Part shown: piece after piece, positions 5,376-10,756 of the stretch
Layout of the letters: every line of letters starts with the position of its first letter
Numbering within the stretch: the first letter of the stretch is position 1
Assembly (NCBI GenBank): GCA_014361165.1
Contig: JACIWD010000108.1
Location: forward strand, 1-10,756
DNA from: Candidatus Mnemosynella bozhongmuii
GTDB lineage: Archaea > Halobacteriota > Archaeoglobi > Mnemosynellales > Mnemosynellaceae
DNA: 10,756 nt
Direction of reading: 5' to 3'
The notes under the pieces: model-generated
Database searches by the model: none
Seen by the model: the letters and a program-made list of their open reading frames with translations, nothing else
What the model was told of the DNA's origin: nothing
Translations under genes and position numbers: made by a program

Positions 5376-6152
5376 ATGATTGCTGAGGAAAAGATAAAAG
5401 AAATTGCTGAAAAGCTTGAAAGGTGCGAGCTTGAAGCTGAGGAGACAGAGAAAATTACGGAAGAGATTGAAATAAGCGTTGAGGAAGCATATGAAATTCA
5501 GAGGGAGATAAGGAGAAGAAAGGAATCAAAAGGTCACAGAATCATCGGTTACAAGATCGGGCTGACTTCAAGGGCAAAGATGAGGCAGATGGGAATAGAT
5601 ACACCGATTTTTGGATTTCTTGCCGATTACTTTCTGGTTCCAAATGGCGGAGAGATTCCACTGAAGGAGCTGATACACCCGAAAGTGGAGCCTGAAATTG
5701 CATTTCTCATAGGAGAAGACCTCGAAGGTCCTCTTTCATCTCCTCTTGAGGTTTTAAAAGCAACCGAAATGGTAATGCCTGCACTTGAGATCATAGACAG
5801 CAGATACAGGGATTTCAGATTTGACCTTCCCAGTGTCATAGCAGATAACTGTTCCTCCTCTCGCTTCGTCATCGGTCCAGGGAAGTCCACAGAGCATATC
5901 GATCTCAGCTCTCTCGGAGTGGTCTTCGAGAAGAATGGAGAAATAATTGGAACTTCAACGGGTGCCTCTGTTCTCGGAAATCCTCTGAATGCTGTTTTTC
6001 TGCTTGTAAATCATCTTTCAAAGAGTTCGGAGATTCTCAGAAAAGGAAGCATTGTGCTCAGCGGAGCTCTTTCAGAGGCTGTCAGAGCAGAAAAAGGAGA
6101 TTTCTTCAGAATAACTTCTTCAGTTGGTTCCGCGTCGGTAAGATTCATTTAA
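5376..6152 (+). CDS. 2-oxopent-4-enoate hydratase / 4-oxalocrotonate decarboxylase family enzyme
   Basis: This belongs to the MhpD/DmpE/DmpH group of metal-dependent enzymes. These either add water to 2-hydroxypenta-2,4-dienoate or decarboxylate 2-oxo-3-hexenedioate in meta-cleavage pathways. The 258-residue length is typical. GYKIGLTS (58-65), the metal-binding pair E105-P-E107 in KVEPEIAF, E138 in PALEIIDSR (135-143) and GNPLNAV (201-207) match the family. The first 50 residues form a charged helical region, as in relatives. The ATG at 5376 lies close behind a TATA box. The gene is followed after 15 bp by a 4-oxalocrotonate tautomerase, and bacterial 4-oxalocrotonate decarboxylase physically partners with other enzymes of that pathway. 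Hydratase and decarboxylase cannot be told apart by eye, so no symbol is given. The tautomerase neighbour slightly favours the decarboxylase. Confidence 0.88.
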   Translation: MIAEEKIKEIAEKLERCELEAEETEKITEEIEISVEEAYEIQREIRRRKESKGHRIIGYKIGLTSRAKMRQMGIDTPIFGFLADYFLVPNGGEIPLKELIHPKVEPEIAFLIGEDLEGPLSSPLEVLKATEMVMPALEIIDSRYRDFRFDLPSVIADNCSSSRFVIGPGKSTEHIDLSSLGVVFEKNGEIIGTSTGASVLGNPLNAVFLLVNHLSKSSEILRKGSIVLSGALSEAVRAEKGDFFRITSSVGSASVRFI

Positions 6153-6170
6153 AAGGAGGTGAGAAAATTG
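6151..6170 (+). promoter_or_regulatory. Strong ribosome-binding site that sets the tautomerase start
   Basis: The sequence aggaggtga (6154-6162) is close to a full anti-16S match and lies 5 bases before TTG 6168. It supports the TTG as the true start and overlaps the rejected GTG at 6159. Confidence 0.8.
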
Positions 6171-6359
6171 CCGATAGTGATGGTTTACATGCTTGAGGGA
6201 AGAACCGATGAGCAGAAGAAGGTTATGATGGAGAAGGTCACGAAGGCGATAGAGAAATCTCTTGGACTCTCGCCCGATCGGGTGAGAGTGATCATAGTGG
6301 ATGTTCCCAAAAAGCATCTCTCCATAGGAGGAAAAACAGCGGAAGAACTTGGAATGTGA
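6168..6359 (+). CDS. 4-oxalocrotonate tautomerase family enzyme
   Basis: Members move a proton between enol and keto forms of 2-oxo acids such as 2-hydroxymuconate, using an N-terminal proline as general base. Start choice matters. The TTG at 6168 gives Met-Pro-Ile-Val, so Met removal exposes Pro1, whereas the upstream in-frame GTG at 6159 would bury it. The start is preceded by a near-perfect AGGAGGTGA Shine-Dalgarno sequence, which compensates for the TTG. The 63-residue precursor (62 mature) matches the Pseudomonas enzyme. Mature numbering keeps Pro1, Arg11 (EGRTDEQ) and Arg39 (DRVRVII), and the IGG near the C-terminus. The usual aromatic at position 50 (Phe in the Pseudomonas enzyme) is Leu here (KHLSIGG), which may change substrate preference. 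It lies between the hydratase/decarboxylase and the ADP-ribosylglycohydrolase in one transcript. Confidence 0.92.
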   Translation: MPIVMVYMLEGRTDEQKKVMMEKVTKAIEKSLGLSPDRVRVIIVDVPKKHLSIGGKTAEELGM

Positions 6360-6363
6360 GCTC

Positions 6364-7257
6364 ATGAGATCGAAATTCACCGGATGTCTGCTGGGTGTTG
6401 CCATAGGTGATTCTCTCGGCATGCCGGTTGAAGGGATGAGCAGAGAGAAGATTCTGGAAAAATACGGAGAGATCAGGGATTTTCTTCCATCTCCAGACGG
6501 ATTTGAAGCGGGAGAGTGGACTGATGATACGGAAATGACCCTGATACTCTGCGAATCCCTCTCCTCAACAATCTATTTTTCTCCAGAAGATTTCTCCTCA
6601 AGACTGAGAGCTCTTGAGAGCTTCAGAAGATATGGCCCGACGACAAGAAGAGCTGTCGAGCTTCTCAAATCAGGAGTTCACTGGAAGAACTCCGGAATTC
6701 ACTCAAATACAGATGGAGCTGCCATGAGGGCTGCTCCGATAGGACTCCTCTACAATTTCAGCCTCGATCTGGTTGAGAACTACGCTCTCATATCCTCTTC
6801 GATCACGCACAGAGGAGAGGGAGCAATAGCTTCCGCCATCTCAGTATCGGTTGCAGTTGCATGCATCCTGAATGGAAGAGACCCGGTGAAAGAAGCAATA
6901 AGGAGATCTGAAGCTTATGACGAGTTCTTTGCCGAGAAGCTCAGGCTTGCGTATGAGCTTAGAAAGGAGGATGTTGAGGTTGCGCTGAAGGAGCTCGGAA
7001 ACAGTTATCTAAGCTATGAAGCTGTTCCTCTGGCTTTTTACTGCCACCTCTCTTCTGAAAGCTTTGAGGATGCTGTGCTGAAAGCTGTTAACTGCGGAGG
7101 AGACACCGATACAATAGCATCCATAACCGGAGCTCTTAAAGGTGCTGAAAAAGGAGCTGAGGGAATTCCGGAAAGGCTGAAGAGGGTGAAGGAGAAAGAA
7201 AGGATAATTGAGACTGCCGAGAGGCTCTATGATGCTTTCCTGAGGATCACTTCATGA
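6364..7257 (+). CDS. ADP-ribosylglycohydrolase family protein (DraG-like)
   Basis: The family is made of dinuclear-metal hydrolases that remove ADP-ribose from proteins (DraG from dinitrogenase reductase) or from other ADP-ribosylated molecules. The 297-residue length is normal. Metal-site motifs are intact: GDSLG (15-19), WTDDTEM (52-58), TDGAAMR (116-122), THRG (148-151) and GGDTDTIAS (245-253). The preferred start is the ATG at 6364, five bases after the tautomerase stop. A frame extending back to TTG 6349 would overlap that gene without adding conserved sequence. The stop overlaps the next start as ATGA, so translation is coupled. No ADP-ribosyltransferase or nitrogenase gene is in the window, so the substrate is unknown. 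Many family members are housekeeping or salvage hydrolases and not DraG proper. Confidence 0.92.
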   Translation: MRSKFTGCLLGVAIGDSLGMPVEGMSREKILEKYGEIRDFLPSPDGFEAGEWTDDTEMTLILCESLSSTIYFSPEDFSSRLRALESFRRYGPTTRRAVELLKSGVHWKNSGIHSNTDGAAMRAAPIGLLYNFSLDLVENYALISSSITHRGEGAIASAISVSVAVACILNGRDPVKEAIRRSEAYDEFFAEKLRLAYELRKEDVEVALKELGNSYLSYEAVPLAFYCHLSSESFEDAVLKAVNCGGDTDTIASITGALKGAEKGAEGIPERLKRVKEKERIIETAERLYDAFLRITS

Positions 7258-7958
7258 GATACTGGGAGATTGACTTCTCAAGAGGTCTCGCAGTAATCCT
7301 CATGCTCATTTACCACTTCTTTTTTGATGCCAGATATTTCGGGAAGATTGATTTCGGTGGATTTTACTGGTATCTCTTCCCGCGTCTGATCGCTTCAATG
7401 TTCATCTTCATTTCCGGTCTCTCAATAGGAATCTCGTGTTCAAGGAGGAGATGCACGGGTAGAGTCCTGAGAAGGTCTCTGAAGCTCGGAAGTCTGGCTC
7501 TCCTGATAACAGTCCTCAGCTATCTTCTCATCGGAGAGGGTTACGTCATCTTCGGAATCCTTCATTTTCTTTCCGTCGCTCCTCTTTTCGCTCTCCCACT
7601 CCTCAGCAATCGCAGAGCACTCCTTCTTGCCGCTCTCATCGTCTTCGCTCTTCACCCATTCATCTCAGATCTCAGAGTCGATAGCTCAGCATTCCTGTGG
7701 CTCGGAATAATTCCGAGAGGCTTCTACACTCTCGATTACTTCCCTCTGATTCCCTGGCTTGGAGTTTTTCTCTCCGGAGCCCTTCTCTCACATTTCTTCA
7801 AACCCGCGGGAGAGCTGAAATTTCCTCTGAAAAATGAAATCTGCTGGCTCGGAAGAAATTCTCTAACCATCTATCTCATTCAGCACCCTGTTTTAATTCT
7901 CCTTCTCCATCTCATCTACGGAGATATTCTCAATATTGTTTTCTCGGAAGTTTTTTAA
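7254..7958 (+). CDS. HGSNAT-like multi-pass membrane acyltransferase (DUF1624 type)
   Basis: Related proteins move an acetyl group from acetyl-CoA across a membrane onto an acceptor. The human relative acetylates heparan glucosamine in lysosomes, and most prokaryotic members are uncharacterised. The 234-residue protein is strongly hydrophobic, with about seven likely spans (about residues 12-30, 42-62, 75-93, 96-118, 120-136, 155-178 and 198-230). It opens with the family motif WEIDFSRGLAVILMLIYHFF (4-23) and keeps FGILHF (about 99-104), FPLIPWLGVF (163-172) and GRNSLTIYLIQHP (about 200-212). The start overlaps the preceding stop as ATGA, giving a coupled operon. The acceptor could be a surface glycan or lipid head group, but nothing here fixes it. 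This is probably the last gene of the operon, since the next one has its own ribosome-binding site and a possible promoter. Confidence 0.85.
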   Translation: MRYWEIDFSRGLAVILMLIYHFFFDARYFGKIDFGGFYWYLFPRLIASMFIFISGLSIGISCSRRRCTGRVLRRSLKLGSLALLITVLSYLLIGEGYVIFGILHFLSVAPLFALPLLSNRRALLLAALIVFALHPFISDLRVDSSAFLWLGIIPRGFYTLDYFPLIPWLGVFLSGALLSHFFKPAGELKFPLKNEICWLGRNSLTIYLIQHPVLILLLHLIYGDILNIVFSEVF

Positions 7959-7964
7959 AAAATG
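7949..7964 (+). promoter_or_regulatory. Possible promoter of the alcohol dehydrogenase gene
   Basis: The sequence agttttttaaaaaatg spans the stop of the previous gene and could serve as a TATA box, with initiation at about 7983 and a 10-nt leader. The ribosome-binding sequence cagggggat lies just before ATG 7993. Read-through from the upstream operon is equally possible across the 34-bp gap. Confidence 0.35.
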
Positions 7965-7992
7965 AAGGAAGAGCATCATCAGGGGGATAGAA

Positions 7993-9225
7993 ATGTTCAA
8001 ACCCGAAACAGTCTGGGATTTCAGCACACCCTGGAAGATAAAGTTTGGAGAGGGAGCTGTTTTCGAACTCTCGGAAGAGCTTCAGATGTTCGGAGCCTCA
8101 AAAGTTCTTTTCGTAACAGATGAAGGAGTCAAGAAAGCCGGAATAGTTGATGAGGTTCTCAGCTCTCTTGATGAGAATCTTGAAGCCGAGGTTTACGATA
8201 GAGTGGAGCCGGAACCCTCTCTGAGCGTTTTCGAAGATGCTCTCGAAGCTTTTCGAGAATTCAAACCGGATGCCGTAGTTGCTCTCGGTGGAGGCAGTTC
8301 AATTGATGTTGCAAAGGCTGTTAACGTTATTTACAGGCATGGTGGAGAGGTTCTTGATTACATAGCACCTCCAACAGGAAAGGGCAGGAAGATTCCCGGG
8401 AGAGGTCTTCCAATCGTGGCAATACCAACAACTTCCGGAACCGGTTCAGAGGTCTCTCCTGTCTCGGTTGTCTCGATACCGGATAGAGACATCAAGGTCG
8501 GGATTTCAAGCAGATACATGAGACCTGATATTGCGCTCGTTGATCCTCTCCTCACAGTCTCTCTTCCGCCCTCTGCAACAGCTTCCTCTGGAATGGATGC
8601 TCTCTCGCATGCAATAGAGGCATACACAACGAGAAGATATGACAGAAAAACCAGGGCAAGCGCGATGACAAGACCTGATTACAATGGAGGAAATCCTCTT
8701 ACAGACCTCTACGCAAGAAAGGCAATCGAGCTGATTTCAAGAAGTCTGAGAAGAGCCTATAACAACGGAGAGGATCTTGAGGCCAGAAGAGATATGGCAC
8801 TGGCAAGTCTCATGGCGGGAATAGCCTTCACGAATGCAGGACTCGGAGCAACCCATGCAATAGGAATGGTTGTGGGAGGAAGATATCACACCGCTCACGG
8901 TGTTACAATGGCAATAATTCTTCCCGCTGTCATGGAATTCAATGCTCCGAGCGCTCCTGAGAAATTCATCGATATAGCCCGGCTTATGGGAGCCCACACC
9001 GAGGGAATGAGCGTTGCAGAGGCTGCCAGAAAATCTGCCGAGGCTGTCAGAGAGCTCTCAAGAGATATAAATATTCCGGAGGGTCTCTCGGAACTCGGAG
9101 TTAAGGAGGAGGATATTCCCGAGCTCGCTGAACTCGTGATAGAGAGGCAGCAGAGACTGCTCGTTGGAAATCCGAGAAGAATTGAGAAGAAAGATGTTGA
9201 GGAGATAATCCTCAATTGCCTTTAA
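7993..9225 (+). CDS. Iron-containing alcohol dehydrogenase, HOT-like
   Basis: Group III alcohol dehydrogenases interconvert alcohols and aldehydes or ketones with NAD(P) and a divalent metal. The N-terminal nucleotide domain has GGGSSIDVAK (99-108) and PTTSGTGSE (145-153). The probable metal ligands are D202 and H206 (MDALSHAIEA), H288 (THAIGM) and H302 (HTAHG). The 410-residue length is slightly above the usual 380-390. The extra sequence lies after the first ligands and includes TRPDYNGGNPLTD (226-238), which recalls the RPAYQGSNPISD segment of hydroxyacid-oxoacid transhydrogenases. The enzyme may therefore act on short hydroxy or oxo acids or semialdehydes and not on simple alcohols. The ATG at 7993 has a GGGGGAT ribosome-binding site. 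The gene lies between the meta-pathway-like operon and a 2-oxoacid oxidoreductase gene, a context that suits aldehyde or 2-oxo-acid metabolism. Confidence 0.93.
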   Translation: MFKPETVWDFSTPWKIKFGEGAVFELSEELQMFGASKVLFVTDEGVKKAGIVDEVLSSLDENLEAEVYDRVEPEPSLSVFEDALEAFREFKPDAVVALGGGSSIDVAKAVNVIYRHGGEVLDYIAPPTGKGRKIPGRGLPIVAIPTTSGTGSEVSPVSVVSIPDRDIKVGISSRYMRPDIALVDPLLTVSLPPSATASSGMDALSHAIEAYTTRRYDRKTRASAMTRPDYNGGNPLTDLYARKAIELISRSLRRAYNNGEDLEARRDMALASLMAGIAFTNAGLGATHAIGMVVGGRYHTAHGVTMAIILPAVMEFNAPSAPEKFIDIARLMGAHTEGMSVAEAARKSAEAVRELSRDINIPEGLSELGVKEEDIPELAELVIERQQRLLVGNPRRIEKKDVEEIILNCL

Positions 9226-9236
9226 GTTCCTCCGCT

Positions 9237-9254
9237 AATTTTATTTATTTTTTG
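9237..9254 (+). promoter_or_regulatory. Promoter of the IorA-like gene (putative)
   Basis: The sequence aattttatttattttttg centres about 26 nt before the ATG at 9272, which has no ribosome-binding sequence, so a leaderless transcript is likely. The same T-rich tract could end transcription of the dehydrogenase gene. Confidence 0.5.
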
Positions 9255-9271
9255 AAATCAACTTCTCTATC

Positions 9272-10756
9272 ATGAAATCTCTTCGCGGAGACGAAATAAT
9301 TGCGAGAGCTCTTGAAGAGCTGGAATTCGATTTCATAACAGGTCATCCCGGTTCTCCTGTGACAGGAGTTGCTGAAATTCTCATGGAAAGAGGTTTGAAT
9401 GCGGAATGGGCTGTAAATGAGCTCTCAGCAGTTGAAACTGCTCTGGGCGCATCTTTCTCCGGTTTGAGATCTGCTGTCGTTCTGAAGCATGTTGGAATGA
9501 ATCACATAGTTGATCCCATCATGTGCGCAAATCTCACAGGGATAAATGCGGCTCTGCTCATCATAGTTGGAGACGACCCAGGAGCAACGAGGTCTCAGAA
9601 TGAGCAGGACAGCAGGGTTCTTGCATCTTTCATGGAGCTTCCCGTTCTTGAGCCCTCCTCTCATGAAAGAGCTCCCGAACTGCTCAGAAAAGCAACCTGG
9701 CTATCAGAAGAGCTCAGATTGCCCGTGGTTTTCAGGGTAACCGCGGATTTCTGCTATTCCTCGGGAGAGTACAGAAAAGCTGAAAGGGTTGAGAAAAGGC
9801 TTCTGGAGGAGAGAAGAAGATGGATATCGACAATGGAGAATGTGGAGAGAAATCACAGGAGATTGCATGATAAGCTCAGAGAGGCATCCAAAATTTTTGA
9901 CGAATGGATTGAGATTCCTGAGGCTCAGAAAGAGCTCATCATTGCTTCGGGTTTCGTTGCAACCAAGCTGAGAGAGCAGTCTCTTGCTCTCGAAACGCTT
10001 CACCCGCTACCCTCATCCCTTGCAGACAAACTTCAGAAGTTTGAGAGAATTCTCGTGCTTGAAGAGGTTGAGCCATTTGTTGAGAGAGCTCTGAGAGCAG
10101 AAATGCATTTGAAGGGATACAGAACCAGAATTTTCGGAAAGGACACGCAAAATGTGAAGATTGGAAGGTTAAGAGAGGAGGATGTGAGAAGAGCTATTGA
10201 GAGCTTCCGGGAAGGCAATGTCTTCGAGGTTTCTGAGGAGAGGAGAGAACCCGCAGGACTGTGCGAAGGATGTCCCTATGCAGACATCTCAGAGATTCTC
10301 GGAAGATTTAAAGGAAGAATTTTCATAGCCGGAGATAGCGGATGTTCGGTGAGGCTGAGAGCACGACCTCATGAGCTTCTGGATGCAAAACTGAACATGG
10401 GTTCTTCTGCTGGAATTGCAAGAGGATTCTCCCTGAGAGGAGATAAGGCGGTTGCAATAATGGGGGATAGCGCATTCTTCCATTCCGGGATATACGGGGT
10501 CCTCGATGCTGTTCTGAGCAACTCAAACATTCTTCTCATCATCGTTGATAATGAGGCTGCAGCCATGTCAGGATTTCAGAAAACTCCCAACGCGAGAGGA
10601 GTGAGCATAGAGAGAATTCTCGAAGCACTCGGAGCCAAGAATGTTCACGGAGTTCATGAGAAGGAGGAGCTTGAGAGAATTCTGGAGAGGGTTCTTGAAG
10701 AGAATGGATTTCACGCACTGGTCTATCACAGAAGATGCCCGGAAGATAAATATAAA
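9272..10756 (+). CDS. Indolepyruvate ferredoxin oxidoreductase alpha-subunit-like, 3' end missing
   Basis: Enzymes of this family oxidatively decarboxylate 2-oxo acids, classically aryl pyruvates from aromatic amino acids, to acyl-CoA with thiamine diphosphate and ferredoxin. The open frame starts at ATG 9272 and runs 495 codons to the window end without a stop. The N-terminal pyrimidine-type domain shows HPGSP (25-29), a probable cofactor-activating Glu in NELSAVE (49-55), LKHVGMNHIVDP (71-82) and GDDPGATRSQNEQDSR (100-115). A charged helical linker (165-215) follows. The thiamine-binding domain has CEGCPY (331-336), MGSSAGIARGF (376-386) and MGDSAFFHSGIYG (397-409), then DN at 426-427. Relatives run about 600 residues and end in a two-cluster ferredoxin domain, which would lie past base 10756. 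CEGCPY replaces the common CPGCPH, so this may be a divergent subgroup. No beta subunit (IorB) is visible. Confidence 0.9.
   Translation, partial: MKSLRGDEIIARALEELEFDFITGHPGSPVTGVAEILMERGLNAEWAVNELSAVETALGASFSGLRSAVVLKHVGMNHIVDPIMCANLTGINAALLIIVGDDPGATRSQNEQDSRVLASFMELPVLEPSSHERAPELLRKATWLSEELRLPVVFRVTADFCYSSGEYRKAERVEKRLLEERRRWISTMENVERNHRRLHDKLREASKIFDEWIEIPEAQKELIIASGFVATKLREQSLALETLHPLPSSLADKLQKFERILVLEEVEPFVERALRAEMHLKGYRTRIFGKDTQNVKIGRLREEDVRRAIESFREGNVFEVSEERREPAGLCEGCPYADISEILGRFKGRIFIAGDSGCSVRLRARPHELLDAKLNMGSSAGIARGFSLRGDKAVAIMGDSAFFHSGIYGVLDAVLSNSNILLIIVDNEAAAMSGFQKTPNARGVSIERILEALGAKNVHGVHEKEELERILERVLEENGFHALVYHRRCPEDKYK

Noticed and set aside
6159..6167. GTG start for the tautomerase
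   Set aside because: It would put three residues before the TTG-encoded Met and bury catalytic Pro1. It also lies within the ribosome-binding sequence.
8358..9215. Minus-strand open frames of 86-106 codons
   Set aside because: They are antisense to the alcohol dehydrogenase. Serine- and isoleucine-rich translations are typical reverse shadows of a purine-rich gene.
9425..10566. Minus-strand open frames and one plus-strand frame of 60-99 codons
   Set aside because: All are shadows of the long IorA-like frame from 9272, which stays open for 495 codons with clear motifs.

Overview
The window looks like chromosomal DNA of a thermophilic, anaerobic euryarchaeon. Archaeoglobales (Archaeoglobus, Ferroglobus or Geoglobus type) is my best guess, from memory of similar proteins and not from a search. 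Supporting signs are a CDP-archaeol synthase, a tetraether-lipid synthase of the Tes/GDGT-MAS radical SAM family, tRNA genes with no encoded CCA, archaeal TATA boxes with very short or absent leaders, purine-rich coding strands and AGA/AGG-rich arginine codons. Overall GC looks moderate, in the mid-40s by eye.

Layout. (1) 1-685: an IS6/IS240-like insertion sequence with a frameshifted transposase. It sits inside a TctC/Bug-type substrate-binding lipoprotein gene on the minus strand, of which only the first ~150 codons remain here (686-1136). (2) 1254-1338: tRNA-Leu(TAA), minus strand. (3) 1419-3167, minus strand: carS (CDP-archaeol synthase), argF (ornithine carbamoyltransferase) and a small coiled-coil protein coupled to argF by a GTGA overlap. 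(4) 3263-4795, plus strand, divergent from carS: the Tes-like radical SAM protein. carS and this gene share a 95-bp promoter region, so two archaeal membrane-lipid genes lie back to back. (5) 4834-4905: tRNA-Gly(TCC). (6) 4906-5375: an apparently gene-free stretch that holds a long imperfect hairpin, three CACGAA repeats, an archaeal promoter and a broken ribbon-helix-helix-like small gene (5128-5326) that no single frame shows. (7) 5376-7958: a tight plus-strand operon of a 2-oxopent-4-enoate hydratase/4-oxalocrotonate decarboxylase family enzyme, a 4-oxalocrotonate tautomerase, an ADP-ribosylglycohydrolase and an HGSNAT-like membrane acyltransferase. (8) 7993-9225: an iron-type alcohol dehydrogenase with an insertion like that of hydroxyacid-oxoacid transhydrogenases. 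(9) 9272 to the window end: the first 495 residues of an indolepyruvate ferredoxin oxidoreductase alpha-subunit-like (IorA) enzyme.

How the genes may work together. The tautomerase and hydratase/decarboxylase are neighbouring steps of the lower meta-cleavage pathway in aerobic bacteria, which ends in 2-oxo acids and acetaldehyde. Here the pair lies upstream of an alcohol dehydrogenase and a 2-oxoacid:ferredoxin oxidoreductase-like enzyme. A module for unsaturated or aromatic-derived 2-oxo acids in an anaerobe is a reasonable inference, but nothing in the sequence fixes the substrate. I found no CRISPR array, rRNA or clear defence system. The points most worth a second look are the hidden broken RHH gene with its hairpin and repeats, the meta-pathway pair in a presumed anaerobe, and the IS-disrupted transporter gene.
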